From contig OX388345.1 in NCBI GenBank assembly GCA_947579665.1, positions 65,773,454 to 65,837,453 of the forward strand: DNA of 64,000 nt, read 5' to 3'. This stretch comes from Sympetrum striolatum (taxonomy: Eukaryota > Arthropoda > Insecta > Odonata > Libellulidae). This document shows positions 26,083 to 37,406 of the stretch, piece by piece. Position numbers and translations under genes: made by a program. The notes under the pieces are model-generated. The model searched no databases. It was not told the origin of the DNA and saw only the letters and a program-made list of their open reading frames with translations. Positions within the stretch are counted from its first letter, which is position 1, and the number at the start of each line of letters is the position of its first letter.

Positions 26083-28334
26083 CAATTGCTTTACACGAAG
26101 TCACACCATCAAATATCGATTTTATTAAAATATCAACGGCTGACAACTTTGTGTTTATTATACAATCGATGGATATAGCCGTGATGTTGTGGAAAGTCAT
26201 TAAAAGTATACATCTATCTTTAAAAAAAATTGTGTTTCTTCATGATTATTCCTGAGTTCGCAATATACAATGGACCTGCTACTATGGAACTGTCATCGAG
26301 ATTAATCCCTTTAATGGATTCTTCGGTGGTTTTATTTTTGTTTCCTTGTCGCAAGAAATAGACTAGTATCCGGTAAAACATTACCTACAAGTATAAACTC
26401 ATTACATATTCAAATGAACGAATACTGCTGACATTGTGAAACCGACCGCAAGGAACCAAACTTTTTAGTTCCATTTCCATCATCGATGCAGATAGAATAT
26501 CGTAAGTATTTCCGAAGTGAGACTTATTCCATTGGTTCAAACGTCATTATAGTAAAAAATTCCGAAGGGAAACATATTCAATTGATTCAAACCACATTTT
26601 TTCACCCCACAAATATGGTTACGATGGTTGAGCCGTGGAATCGAATGTTCCGAGTGGAAGACAGTGCGTCTTGTGCATCCCTTTTGGAACGCCACGCCCT
26701 CTGATTCCCGAAACCCCTCTTCGAGATCCCTTCGACCAATAAAATAAATAAAATCCTCCTACCTCCCTCTTGAAAACACCCTTCGTTCACGCGTCATCGC
26801 CCATGACTACACGCCGTTCCTCCCTCTCAACACCTCTCTTTGCCTTTATACGGAGAAATGCTACTTCAATTACGATATCACCTGCGCCACTCTCCTGCAT
26901 AGGCCATCCATCCGTGAACATGGCTCTAGGCTGAATCATCCATCGCCTTCCGATAATATTTGTCTTATCCGTGACGAGAACTAGGGTATTACTCACCGAA
27001 AAGTAGTGTATTTTGTTTGCTGCGGTCTATTTCTGACGTAGGCGTGATATTGCTTCACATGTAAGCTAGAGTACGGAGTAGCTAGCTTTTCACAGAGTTT
27101 GTTTTCCATTAAGAGTTCGCTTGTTTTTTCTAAAATTCAGTTGAGGACTTGGAAAAATATTTTCTTTAAAGTCGGTGTGCAGAATTTCATCATTGAAAAG
27201 ATCTATAATACTTTTCACTCGCATCATTCGATATTTATTATAGAATCTCTCCAGAATTCTGGAGTAGTCAACTCGATGGTGAGTTCAATGTGTTCTTCAA
27301 ATTTGGTGTCCTTAATTGAAATCTCCCGCGTTATGTTTCATGGACTATTCCCTATAATTTACTAAGTAAATATGTTTTGCGTAATCTACCAAAAAGGTAT
27401 CTGTAAGAATAGCGGGACATTAGATTAGACATTGATTACTTTTTTTAATACATTGAAGAGCTTATATCTTCTATAACTTGTTCCCCTACGTCTATCGCCA
27501 GTAATAAAACAATGAATATAGTTTTATATGACTTGCGATGCAGTATTAGAATCTTTTAACTTGATAGATGTATATAATTTTGAAAGTTCATGAACGTGAT
27601 TGAGCTTATTTATTCGAAATTTTTTTTTTCAAGCACCAGGGAAATGATAATTTTATAGCTTCTTTTTTAAGATTGACTCTTTGATTGCTGGAGTATCCTA
27701 AAAAGATATTTGCTAAATTTCCTTGGTAGTAAATTGGATTCATTAGGTTATGAATCATCAGTTATTCAAAATTTTGACAACTGTTCTTCGAGTTTTACTC
27801 ATAGCGTGTTATGGAACACAGCCGCACTTCGCGGACTTTCACTCCTGCCACTCAATAAACGTAAATAACGGATCGCAAGTAACATTTCTGCCTCGCTAAT
27901 TAGAAAGTTCTCGGAAAAATCCACGAACGTTTCCGAAATGGGAAATCGCGTTCTTTTATTTCATTTCATAAATCTGGCATTTCTCGAATCATAACTCGGG
28001 AATTCCTGACCTCTACCCTTTCAGTTTCTTCCACACTCACCGAATCGAAATACTTTCACGAAAACATTTTCCGTTTTATTTTCCCATTATTTAAGGAAAT
28101 TCCCGGAATTCATCGGAGCCACGTTTCCGAGATTGGTGCGCCCGTCGAGTGGATTCCTCGCGTCGGCCGATCTCTTTTCTGGAAGCAGTCGACGGAAAGA
28201 GGAACTGCTTAACACATGGTCGCGTTACATTTGATAAGGATAATGCATGGCCATTAATGTAAGCGCATTTTCGCTTCCCTGTCTTTCTTCGATAAGCCCT
28301 CTTTCCTCACCGATGCTTTCATCATTTCCCTCCA
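26083..28334. other. AT-rich intergenic DNA with a pyrimidine-rich patch
   Basis: No gene recognised. About 26700-26880 is C/T-biased. Short frames at 26486-26996 on both strands have no motif. Confidence 0.5.
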
Positions 28335-28740
28335 GTGCACTTCTCTAATATGTCAATACTTCCGTCCCGTGTACCTTCTCCTAATCCACAGCCTCGGCTA
28401 ACAACCCTTCGATATCGACTCTTCACGCATCTATTCCTCCAGCCGACCTCCTCCCTCCTTCTGCACGCCCTCTCTTATTTCCGAAAGAGCAACCAGCCCC
28501 ACGGATTCAATAACGCGGCCCATCCCCTTCTCCACCTTCCCTTAACTCCCCTCGCCACAATCCATTTGGCCTCGGTGGTGCAACTTCAAGGGACACCTCT
28601 CCCCACTCCTTATCTGCCTAACTTCACATTCCTCCTCCCGCTCACCCTTTTGGCTCCTTCTGCAGCTTATCTTCCCTCCCATTCCTCCGAGTTTCATATC
28701 TCACCTAACCCCTGGTTCTTTTTCGCCGGTACCCTCTGTC
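28335..28740 (+). repeat. Pyrimidine-rich low-complexity island
   Basis: C/T-dominated plus strand. It generates the longest plus-strand frame in the window (157 codons, 28335-28808), rich in Leu, Pro, Ser and Thr. No domain or signal is seen, and the composition alone explains the open frame, so no gene is called. Confidence 0.7.
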
Positions 28741-28749
28741 GAAAGTTAT

Positions 28750-29030
28750 ACTCCGACGCCGTTTTGTTTCTTGTTATGTGCGGCGCAGTAGCTTTAAATC
28801 GGTTATAGATGGAGGGAATAAGTAGTTGTGTGTATGGCTGTTGTTTATTTCTCTCCGAAACGTTTCTTTATGTATATTTATCATTCTATTTTGTCCGACG
28901 GTATTGTTTCTTCCTATGATTGGCGCAGCTTTAAATCTATCATAGATGGACGGAATAAGTAGTTGCGTGTTTGACATTTTTCTCACTGAAATGTTTATTC
29001 ATTAGTTCATTTATCAGTCTATTTTTTACT
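28750..29030 (+). repeat. Diverged tandem duplication, about 140-bp unit
   Basis: The words GGCGCAG, GATGGAGGGAATAAGTAGTT, TCCGACG and TTGTTTCTT recur in the same order 140 bases apart (for example GGCGCAG at 28782 and 28922, with slight changes). Two imperfect units are visible. Confidence 0.7.
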
Positions 29031-30381
29031 TAATTACATGTAAATGTGTTACTATTACTTCCTTATCTTTTCTGTTTTTGTATGGTCTTACAGGTTTGTT
29101 TTCAAGTCTCTTACAGCTCATTTAATCTGATTTCATCACTTATTTTAGTTTTCCTATCTGTAGGTTTCGCAAGTTTTTCTCACCCCCCTTCTTGAGGGTG
29201 TTTTCCTTCAGTGGAATTTTTTGCTAACCTCCTAGGTTTATTTGATACACAAAGTGGTCTACTTCTGTTTACCTTTTTCAAGCTATCCCTTTTTAAAATT
29301 TTTTAAAGGCGCAGGGTAACATGTAAGAAGAGACTTTATAGTCTCAATTTCGTCCTCAGTAAAGCCCTTCATTAATATAAAATGTTGCAGGTGAATTTAT
29401 TTTTATTCCCATTTCCCCCCCCCTTTTCTTTCCATTTATGAATAAGAAGCTTCGAGATATGTATTTCTTTTTCCTTAATTTCTCTCGTAATTTTATAGCC
29501 CAGTGCCTGTTTTGCACACATCTCATTCTCTTTTCTTTCAAGGCTTTCACTTTTTCCGACTCTCTCCTGTTGTTATCCTTTATTTCCTTTGTTTTACGCC
29601 CTTACTGTTCATCGTTAAAGAAGATTCATGGCTTAATATTCTTTTTTATTTTAATGGTAACGATATATCCTCTGCAGGTGAATTTAATTGCGACGATGGA
29701 GTTTATTGATGTTTCTTCCTCTATAAGACGTAAACATAAAGATCAGATGTAGCAATAATGATAGCCTTATGACCCAAGTAGTATTTCGTCACGAAGAGAG
29801 TCTAAGCATATGTTAGAGTTCTTCATGCTTTACATTCTACTTCACAGTAATTTATTAATTACAACAGTGTTTGAATTCAATGTCGCATTGCACTCTAGGA
29901 AATAAACGCTTATAATTGTATCATTTTATTATGTTTTTCATCATTGTATCATCTAAGTAAAATTGCTTATAGATATAGTGTTTTTTGTTATTCAATCCCA
30001 GACGGTTTAAGATTTTCATCCATCCTTTTTCAGGTGTTCGCCGAATCGCATCAGGTTTATTGGAATACTTCAGTTTTTGTGTAGATATATCACTAAATTA
30101 AAGTCTAATATTTTAATATTTTTGATTTAAACCTTACAACAGTTTATTTTAGTGACTGATTCCACAATAATTATAGCTCGAATCATTTCCATACGTAAAT
30201 GATGGCTAAATGTTAAACGGGATCCAAATAAATCCTGTACCCTACCCCAATCTTATCTCTTTATTCCTTCGTCTTCTCTAAAGATCACCATTAATAAGAG
30301 CATTAATCATAGATCACCATATCTTGATTGAAACATCAGCTGATTCGTGAATCTTTTAAGGATCAAAAATCTATGGTATTA
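29031..30381. other. AT-rich intergenic DNA
   Basis: No gene seen. Frames at 29438-29752 are Phe/Leu/Ser-rich chance frames in T-rich DNA. Confidence 0.5.
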
Positions 30382-30405
30382 CCGTAAAATGGGGTAACTT
30401 TGGAC
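30382..30405 (+). repeat. Left terminal inverted repeat of the pogo-like element
   Basis: A 24-bp terminus that includes GGGGTAACTTTGGAC and is preceded by TA at 30380-30381. It matches the right end with one mismatch. Confidence 0.9.
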
Positions 30406-30880
30406 AAATTTTCATATTTTTCTAAATTTTTCGTACTATAGATATATTTTTTACTTAAGATATGTATATCATTCGTTTTGCACATTCATTAGCTATTATA
30501 CGCCGTAATTCATGTTTTAAAAAATTTAACCCTGTTCAATCAAATTTGACTTGAACATTGTCCCGAGTTACCCCACCGAGTGGGGTAACTTTGGACAGTG
30601 TAATTTTTTGGACAAAAATGGGTAAAAATGAAGCCTTTACAACCAATATTACTTCTAAACGTTTATTTTTAACGTTTTTACCTGTCTTTAAAACACTTAA
30701 ACAATTATAAATTCGTTTTATAATGGTGAAAAATTGGTAAAATATTAGTTTTAAACATTTTTCAGTTCTTTGGTAAAACTTATGTAAAACAGTAAGTTTT
30801 GTAATATCATTCGTGCCATCAAATATGGCCTTAAAGCTTAATATACATTTTACAAATGCATACTTATCAATAAGCAAGTC

Positions 30881-31968
30881 TTACATCTCATTGGCAAAAT
30901 ATACTCCAATCTCTGGCACAGAGAACAGAGCGCGCTTTCCTACTCTTTGAGGGGGGTTAATACCTGGCACGATTTCGTTAGCGCTGTACCAAATTTTGTC
31001 CTCCCTACTAGGCCTCTTCCAGTAACCGCCAGACTTTTCCATAGCTGTAACTAAGCACCTGTCACTTTGCCCGTCTTTTTCTGTAATTTGCCCTGGGTAC
31101 AGTTCCCCCTCAAAATTCACCAAACCAAATTGCCCCACGTCAAGATCAATTGGAACCCTTCCTGCGGAAGGTCCAGGGCTTTCGTTTTCGTCTTGAACGG
31201 AAATCATTTCACTGTCGGAGATTTCAGGGGAAGAAACGTCATCAACTTCTTCGCTCCCAGAGCTGCTGCTGGAGTTTTCGTTCATCACCAACCGGGCGTT
31301 TTTCTTCCTTCCACCGCGGCTGCTGCTACCTCCCCGTCCGCGTCGAGTTACTCGTGAGCTACGAGCCCCACGTCCGCCGTTGGATGGTACGTCCTCACTT
31401 TGATGGCGTGCAGCTTCCACGTCCTCTGATGAAATACTTCTTCCCGGCGGTAGGTCTAGTCGTTTGCGGTTGTTGCACCGGTGACGCGAGACAGTTTCAG
31501 CGAGGCGTTGCTCCAAATGGTCCACAAAAACTTTGGCAACTCGATCAGCAAGGATGGCGTTTTCGGTTCCCATCACGCGGTAGGGAAGTCTTCGGAGGAG
31601 TTGTTCAGGATCCAAGGGGAAGATTCCTGTCTTCCTAAACCCAGCCTGAAGGTTTGAGGACGATGTTCAGAAGTTTTGGAAACTCGGTTTTCGGGATGGA
31701 GCCACACTTCATATGTTGACATAGTTACTAAATACGACACAAACGTCTCCTCCTCATCATCACTAACCACAGAAGGACGGCCGTAGTCAAGTTTAGGATT
31801 TCTTTTCAGTAGCGTTGACAATGTACTTTACGGAATTCCGTATACGTCCTCGGCCTTCCGCAAGGTTATTTTGCCCCTTCGGAGCAGGTTGACAGCATCC
31901 TCAACAGCTTCATCAGTGTAATTTCGATAATTCCTCGTCCCAAGTGGCCGAAAATAAGTCCTCGGCAT
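30881..31968 (-). pseudogene. pogo/Tigger-like transposase relic, DDE core missing
   Basis: The minus-strand frame opens with an ATG at 31966-31968 and reads MPRTYFRPLGTRNYRNYTDE, then the A-V-E-D-A-V-N-L-L-R helix and RRGKITLRKAEDVYGIP, the start of a psq/CENP-B-type helix-turn-helix used for binding transposon ends. It breaks at an in-frame stop (31828-31830) after 46 codons. Past the stop, STLSTLLKRNPK and GRPSVVSDDEEETFVSYL continue the family pattern up to STYEV near 31720, after which the text jumps to C-terminal sequence (SKTSEH...LGRQESSP), so the catalytic DDE domain appears deleted. A frameshift near 31610 moves the reading to LDPEQLLRRLPYRV, followed by a Ser/acidic linker and a C-terminal domain with FEGELYPGQITEK, SGGYWKRP, and VGKRALFSVPEIG before the stop at 30881-30883. 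The C-terminal domain resembles the extension I know from insect Tigger/jerky-type transposases. This assignment comes from pattern recognition, not a database search. Confidence 0.85.
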
Positions 31969-32423
31969 GATTTCCTACTAAAAAAGTCCAGTGTTAGTAC
32001 GTTTTAAGCCAGGTGGGGTAACTATGGACATGTAAACACTGTCCAAAGTTACCCCACCAGGTAGCAACTTTTCGTTTCATCGCTCGTCTTAAGTTAACCA
32101 AACAGTATTTTCTTACGCGAAAAAGCACATAACTAACTCAGATAAGCATGTCACAGAATACATACCTTATTTATTCCACTTCGTTGTAAATATTCTACTT
32201 TCAGACCACTTAATCTAACAAACCGGTGAGAGCGTCATTGTTGCCATTGACTGAATTTGACCGTAGACAGCTAAGATGTACGAAGAAGTTCACGTAACTT
32301 CTGCTAGGAGTTGCCACATCCAAGAGCTGCGATTTGACGCGTTGCCACGCATCTTGGTGGCCGGGGACAAGCCGTGCGATTTAAAATATTTAAAGAGAGT
32401 GTTTGTCCAAAGTTACCCCGCTA

Positions 32424-32447
32424 GTCCAGAGTTACCCCATTTTACGG
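32424..32447 (-). repeat. Right terminal inverted repeat of the pogo-like element
   Basis: A 24-bp terminus, GTCCAGAGTTACCCC followed by ATTTTACGG, with TA at 32448-32449. The A-to-G change inside the binding word is the only difference from the left end. Confidence 0.9.
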
Positions 32448-32475
32448 TAGGCCGGACTTCGTGGAAAGCCATACT

Positions 32476-32544
32476 AAGAAATGAAAATAAATGCACTTCG
32501 TAATTTACACGGAAAATTACGAAGTGCATTTATTTTCATTTCTT
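32476..32544. repeat. Perfect hairpin, 30-bp arms
   Basis: Arms 32476-32505 and 32515-32544 are exact reverse complements around a 9-bp loop. The hairpin begins 28 bases outside the right end of the pogo-like element. Perfect arms imply a recent origin or ongoing conversion. Confidence 0.9.
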
Positions 32545-34660
32545 TTAAGGATCATTTTGGCCCTTTTCACAGTTTTGCTGAACTGAAAGCTTTCCATTTT
32601 GTCTCTCGGTTACACCTATTTATACAAAACGTATTTTTACGTCTATATTTTTAGCCTCTGTATCGGCAACGTCGAAAATTGGACTTTAATAAAATTTAAT
32701 TAAATTCCTTCGCTTTCACATACCTTAAAACAGGCTATAGAATATTAAAATGAATAAGGGATATAGATGAAAGTGGGATTAATATTAATTTATTTACTGT
32801 TATATATGCTGCAAGTAGAATTTCTTCCGGTGGCAGCCCCAACTATTGTATATGAACAACTTAATTCAAACCCCAATCCCTAACACGAGACGTTACACAC
32901 AAACAAATATTACAAAATTATCATCACTATCCACAGACAGTATTCAAACACCACAACACTACAACAAGACCTAATTTACAGACATATCCCCGATACAGCC
33001 ACCAAAACATGTACTCCACATATGTCCTATATTCTAAGCCGTAACATAAATAAATCCTGTTACTACAGTCCCTGCAATTTTTTTTGGATTTGGTTAGAAT
33101 TTCTTCTCAGCCAAGCAGCTGCTCTAATCTCCGTCTGTATATATCTGACCCCTCATTCCATTTTCTGATGTGCTGTATATTTCTCGGGATGGATGGGAAT
33201 GCTGCGAATGAGAAGAGTTTTTTCATTCGCAATTTTTTTGTGCCACCACCGGAGGGGCTGCCTTAAGTCCACCTCAGCTACTGCGCACGTTTCCCAGCCC
33301 CTTCTTCCGGCGAAGGCAATTTTTCTCCCTTGTAACTGTCCTTCCTATCTACCCTTCAGCTTTATAATGCATTTTCGTGTCCCTCTCGGAGTCTCTTTTC
33401 TTTTCCTCTTTCCTCCCACTCCTTCACCTCTCTCCTCCGCCCACAACTTCTCGCCGTCTCTCCCCTTTTCTCCGATTCCCGCCGGGGATTTCGATCGATG
33501 CCGTGGATGTTCTATCGCTATACCATTCAAACATTTACAAAGGCGTTGAGTACACAGAAATTCCGAGAGAGTTTTAAGGGAAATAGGAAAGCAATCAATA
33601 CAATCTCTTAAGCTTCCCTTAAAGATATGGAATTCTTGCACGGTAATCAGCGGAAAGCAGTCGTGAAAGAAGTCGTAGTCAATTTTTGTAACATTCATAT
33701 TCATCATATTATATTTATCTTATAAAGAATACTAAAATCACGTTGTTTACACCATTTTTTCCGATAAGCTTCGGGAAGTACATCCGTGTAAGGATTTTGA
33801 AGATTTTGGATAAGGTTATTATTTTATCTATTAGGGAAAGTGACGTTATTATTGTGGCTTGTAACGAAATGAGAGGAAATTTTAAGTTCACTTACTTTCT
33901 GTAATTTATTAAACTTATTTTTTTGGATTTGATCCTTAAAATATTGGAGTCACGTAATGATTTGTTGGCTTATTTTTTTGTTATGGGAGGTTGAAGTGGC
34001 AGGGAAATGCAGTGAAATATGCCAAATATTACCGACTTTTAGTTACAAATTATTTAAATTAACTCATAATTCTTCCCTATTTTTCCTAGATGTATATGTT
34101 TAAGTTTTCAGTGTAGGTATGTGGAACTAATGGCCCACAAAGAGTATAGCAACTTTCTGCATCAGTAGGAGACGATTAAAGGAGGCCTCATTTTTATCAA
34201 ACTCAGCAAGCTCCATGAGCCCCTAATTTTTAATTCCTGAGCTATTTGAGTAACAATTAAATATATGCATATTTTTGATACATATATGGAAAATTAATTC
34301 TGAATTTGTTACTCAAACTTACGTCTCGCAAAACATCATATCATTATTATTAAGTACGGCACCTCATCGATGCTAGTCATATTTATCAACCCGCGCTCTC
34401 TGAAATTTTGAAAACGTTATTTCAGTCTATTTTGATATCGTAACAGAAATATCCTCTGAAAAATTATAATAATGGTTAATAGCGCTTATTCGTGGTTTTG
34501 GGTAACCCTTATTTTGAACCATATATGTACTCGTATCTGGAAATTAGATGATGAAATCACATGTTGCTCTTTTCGTTTATTATTAACAAGAGAATTTCCG
34601 CTGATGGTTGTAAATGAGTAAGTAATTACCAATATTCCAAATACCATCAAAAACTGATAT
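32545..34660. other. AT-rich intergenic DNA with a pyrimidine-rich patch
   Basis: No gene recognised. About 33340-33480 is C/T-biased, producing mirrored low-complexity frames on both strands (33193-33549 and 33345-33707). Confidence 0.5.
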
Positions 34661-34710
34661 CCACCGATGTACATTTCGCTGTCCTAGCCAACAGCATCTT
34701 CAAGGTGACG
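34661..34710 (-). ncRNA. Hammerhead-ribozyme-like motif, probable Penelope-like element fragment
   Basis: On the minus strand the order is CACC (stem I), TTGAAGA (core; consensus CUGANGA, so C3 is U here), one extra T, GCTGT (stem II), loop TGGCTAGG, ACAGC (stem II), GAAA, TG-TA-CA (stem III with UA loop), T, C (H17), then GGTG (stem I). Stem I CACC/GGTG, stem II GCTGT/ACAGC and stem III are all Watson-Crick. Hammerhead motifs are documented at the ends of Penelope-like retroelements, so this is probably a fragment of one. No reverse transcriptase is visible nearby. The C3-to-U change weakens the C3-G8 pair and may reduce activity. Confidence 0.6.
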
Positions 34711-34719
34711 AAGGAGAAT

Positions 34720-37180
34720 CGCAAAATTGTGTGTGGGGCAAGAACAAGAAAAAAAAACAATTGACAATTTACGATTAATTTTTCTCAATAATGTTTATCC
34801 TGGTTTACCGATAGAATCTATCTTCTGATACCTTTATTTGGATATCATAATAAATTGTAGTGCTTTTTTGCCATGCGAGTGTCTAATCTTCTTAATGAAT
34901 TTTTAAAACGAATTGTGCTAGCATCAATTACTATTAATTTATGCTTATACATATTGCAAAATGAGCTTAATTTTAGGATATATTTTATCTTAGATTATTA
35001 TAATATTTAATAACTCCTCACAGGCAGCTTTTTGCGAATATCTACTTGCCTTATTGGATGAGATCTTTCACATGAAATAGTTGCAGCCAATAATTCTTGA
35101 AATTTGTTCCGATTCCCAGTAATTCTTTTCGAAATACAAAGTTTGTTCAACTGTTGTTTCTAATTATTTTTACCAAATATTTTCATTTTTGGGAGTCCTT
35201 TTTCCAAGTTCCGATTAATTTTCCCGAATAATAAAATTTAAAAAAAACGTTTCTTATACGTCTGAAAAAATTCTTTTTTGAATAATGTTTGAATCAGAGC
35301 TTGGAACTTCTTTCATCTTTTCCAACTTAACTCTTTACATTAAAAACCACGAAAGCAAGGAAACTTTCCGCAATAAAACTTTGCTGAACATCGAATGAAG
35401 AATACGGGTTTTTTATTAGGAGAGATATTTGTGACTAGGTCGTTGAACCTCTATCGTGATCATAGGGCTGCCTTTCCAATTAACGTAACACGTGCGTCGT
35501 TTCGCCGTAAGTTCAAGGAAAATTGGAACGTTAATTAAATAGCCACAAAGCACGTAACGACACTTTTTATTCATTTTTATATTTTTTGTTCGCTTACTGA
35601 GGAAGTAATTCCAAGAGAAATGTAGGCATGTAATTTTAATAATACACTCATCTAGAGGTGAACGGCATGGGCGTAATTTATATTCCATGACTTCTATTTT
35701 TACACCATCTAATGAAACACTAATGAAAAAGCAATTAAGTGAGTATATTTAAAGAAATCAGTTGACAGGAAAATAATCTTCTTGTGATAGAAAAATACTA
35801 AGATTGATTTCAACTGAGATTTAGTAAAAAATCTAAGATTAAGTACAATCTTTTACTAGCTTCGATTCTCGGCTGGGATAGTACGATTTGTTTAATAAAT
35901 CGATTGAATTTCCAAAATTAAATATTTAAAGGGTAAATATTCTTGCAGATTCTCTTATTATATTGTTCAGGTTTGAATTTTTCCTAGATTATTTACTAAA
36001 ACATTACCACTTTCTGATTTGATATCTTCTACTAAAAATTATTAAGCTTCAATTATGTTATCTTGCTATATCTTCTAAATTTAATAATTTCCATTTAAGG
36101 AAAATAATATAATTTATACCTAGAAAGCCTCTATTTTTAATTTAATTTCATTTAATTTTATGAATTTCATTATAAATTTATTAAGGCGTGTTATTAAGGT
36201 CTAAATTTAGGAATTTCCTGTTTCATAAAACCCGATGTTTAGATTAATATACTTCTATAGAAAATTTGGCAAATAATATTGTATTACATACATAATAACT
36301 TAATACGGGCAAATTTAATATTTGAAGACAGGTAACTTTATGTACCATCCCCTTAACCCCTTGGCCTCACATCGCTGAGACCGAAGAGTCGACCGAAGTT
36401 CACCTGAAATATTGGCTCATAAGGGTGCGGTAATTGGATTTTGGATGTGCGCCTTAGGTTAACAGCTTAATGCCATCAACTTCAGCTTCTTCTGCGGGCA
36501 CCGAGATGGAATCGTAACAAAACTCTTTAGAAACCAAGTTACTCACATAATGGCGCTGTAATTATATCTCACCGAAGGTACTTTAGCTTCGTACTATTTT
36601 TGCATCTCTCGGAAAAACTACTTAAATAGGGATTCATGCACGACTGAGTTCGTGCGGACGTTCGGACCAGACAGACAGTGGTCGGAAGTTACAACTACGC
36701 TAATGAGAGCAGCGGACTGTTGTAACTTCATCGGAACGGCGGTAGAGCCTTCTTGTATTATGATACTATTTGTTCTCTCTCATTTTTCCTGTTTTCTTCC
36801 CTATTAGCGCTTAAGCTGTAATGGGTGGTGGTCCCTTTTCGTGAAGGAACATATTCTGGTTCCTTTAATTTGGGATCAGATGTTTTTAATCAGTTTCCGT
36901 GGAAGGTTGTTCCAAATCCATTACTGGATACTGCACGATATTGAAGATAAAAGATCGAAATTTCGTTACGCAAACTTCGTATTAGCAAATAGATATGTAT
37001 CTGTGTGGTTTGTGAATTGATTTATCAGGTGTACGAAGAGATAACGATAGCTGAGAACCTTTTCGTGTGTACCATATTGATTAAGTTTACCTTATTTTGC
37101 AGTGGGATTTCCGAATTTTGTGTTTTGAAATCTATTAACTATTAAACGAAACCATTTCAGGGTTAACATTATGGTACATC
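34720..37180. other. AT-rich intergenic DNA
   Basis: No gene or defined repeat recognised. Confidence 0.5.
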
Positions 37181-37406
37181 TTAACTTGTAAAAAATTCAT
37201 GGAAAACAAACTTTTACTAGACCACTAATTTAATATCCGAAAAAACACGACCTAGGTTTCGTAGCGTCGCTACATCATCAGGTGATGTAATGGGGTGATG
37301 TAATCAGGTGATGATGTAGCGACGCTACGAAACCTAGGTCGTGTCTTTTCGGATATTAAATTAGTGGTCTAGTAAAAGTTTGTTTACCATGAATTTTTTA
37401 CTGTTA
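37181..37406. mobile_element. Long palindrome carrying a hammerhead-like motif (Penelope-like terminus)
   Basis: Arms 37181-37280 and 37309-37406 are near-perfect inverted copies about 98-100 bp long, separated by a 28-bp centre in which GGTGATGTAAT is repeated. The outer arms contain CTTTTACTAGACCACTAATT, the inner arms GACCTAGGTTTCGTAGCG. The inner part of the left arm reads as a hammerhead core on the minus strand (listed separately). The structure looks like two Penelope-like termini head to head, or a small fold-back element built from one. It does not code for protein. Confidence 0.75.
37249..37281 (-). ncRNA. Hammerhead-ribozyme-like core
   Basis: On the minus strand: CTGATGA (37281-37275, exact consensus), one extra T, GTAGC-GAC-GCTAC (stem II), GAAA, CC-TA-GG (stem III with A15.1-U16.1, three pairs, UA loop), T, C as the expected cleavage nucleotide at 37249, then GTG, which pairs with CAC just before the core (stem I). 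The plus-strand copy in the right arm has GTGATGA instead of CTGATGA, so its essential C3 is lost. The single extra U before stem II recurs in the motifs at 34661 and 60374. Confidence 0.6.

Larger units (their letters stand above)
30382..32447 (-). mobile_element. pogo/Tigger-like DNA transposon, defective
   Basis: The ends are 24-bp inverted repeats starting CCGTAAAATGGGGTAACT; left and right differ at one base. Each is flanked by TA (30380-30381 and 32448-32449), the target duplication typical of the Tc1/mariner/pogo superfamily. The 15-bp word GTCCAAAGTTACCCC or a close variant occurs seven times: 30391-30405, 30560-30574, 30582-30596, 32015-32029, 32041-32055, 32405-32419 and 32424-32438, in both orientations and clustered near the ends, as expected of transposase-binding sites. 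The interior holds a minus-strand transposase relic (30881-31968) with a psq-type N-terminus and a C-terminal domain but no DDE catalytic core. Full-length relatives are usually longer. The copy therefore cannot be autonomous. Confidence 0.87.

Noticed and set aside
28335..28808. 157-codon plus-strand open frame
   Set aside because: It lies in a C/T-biased island. Leu/Pro/Ser/Thr-rich content is explained by composition, with no domain, signal or exon evidence.
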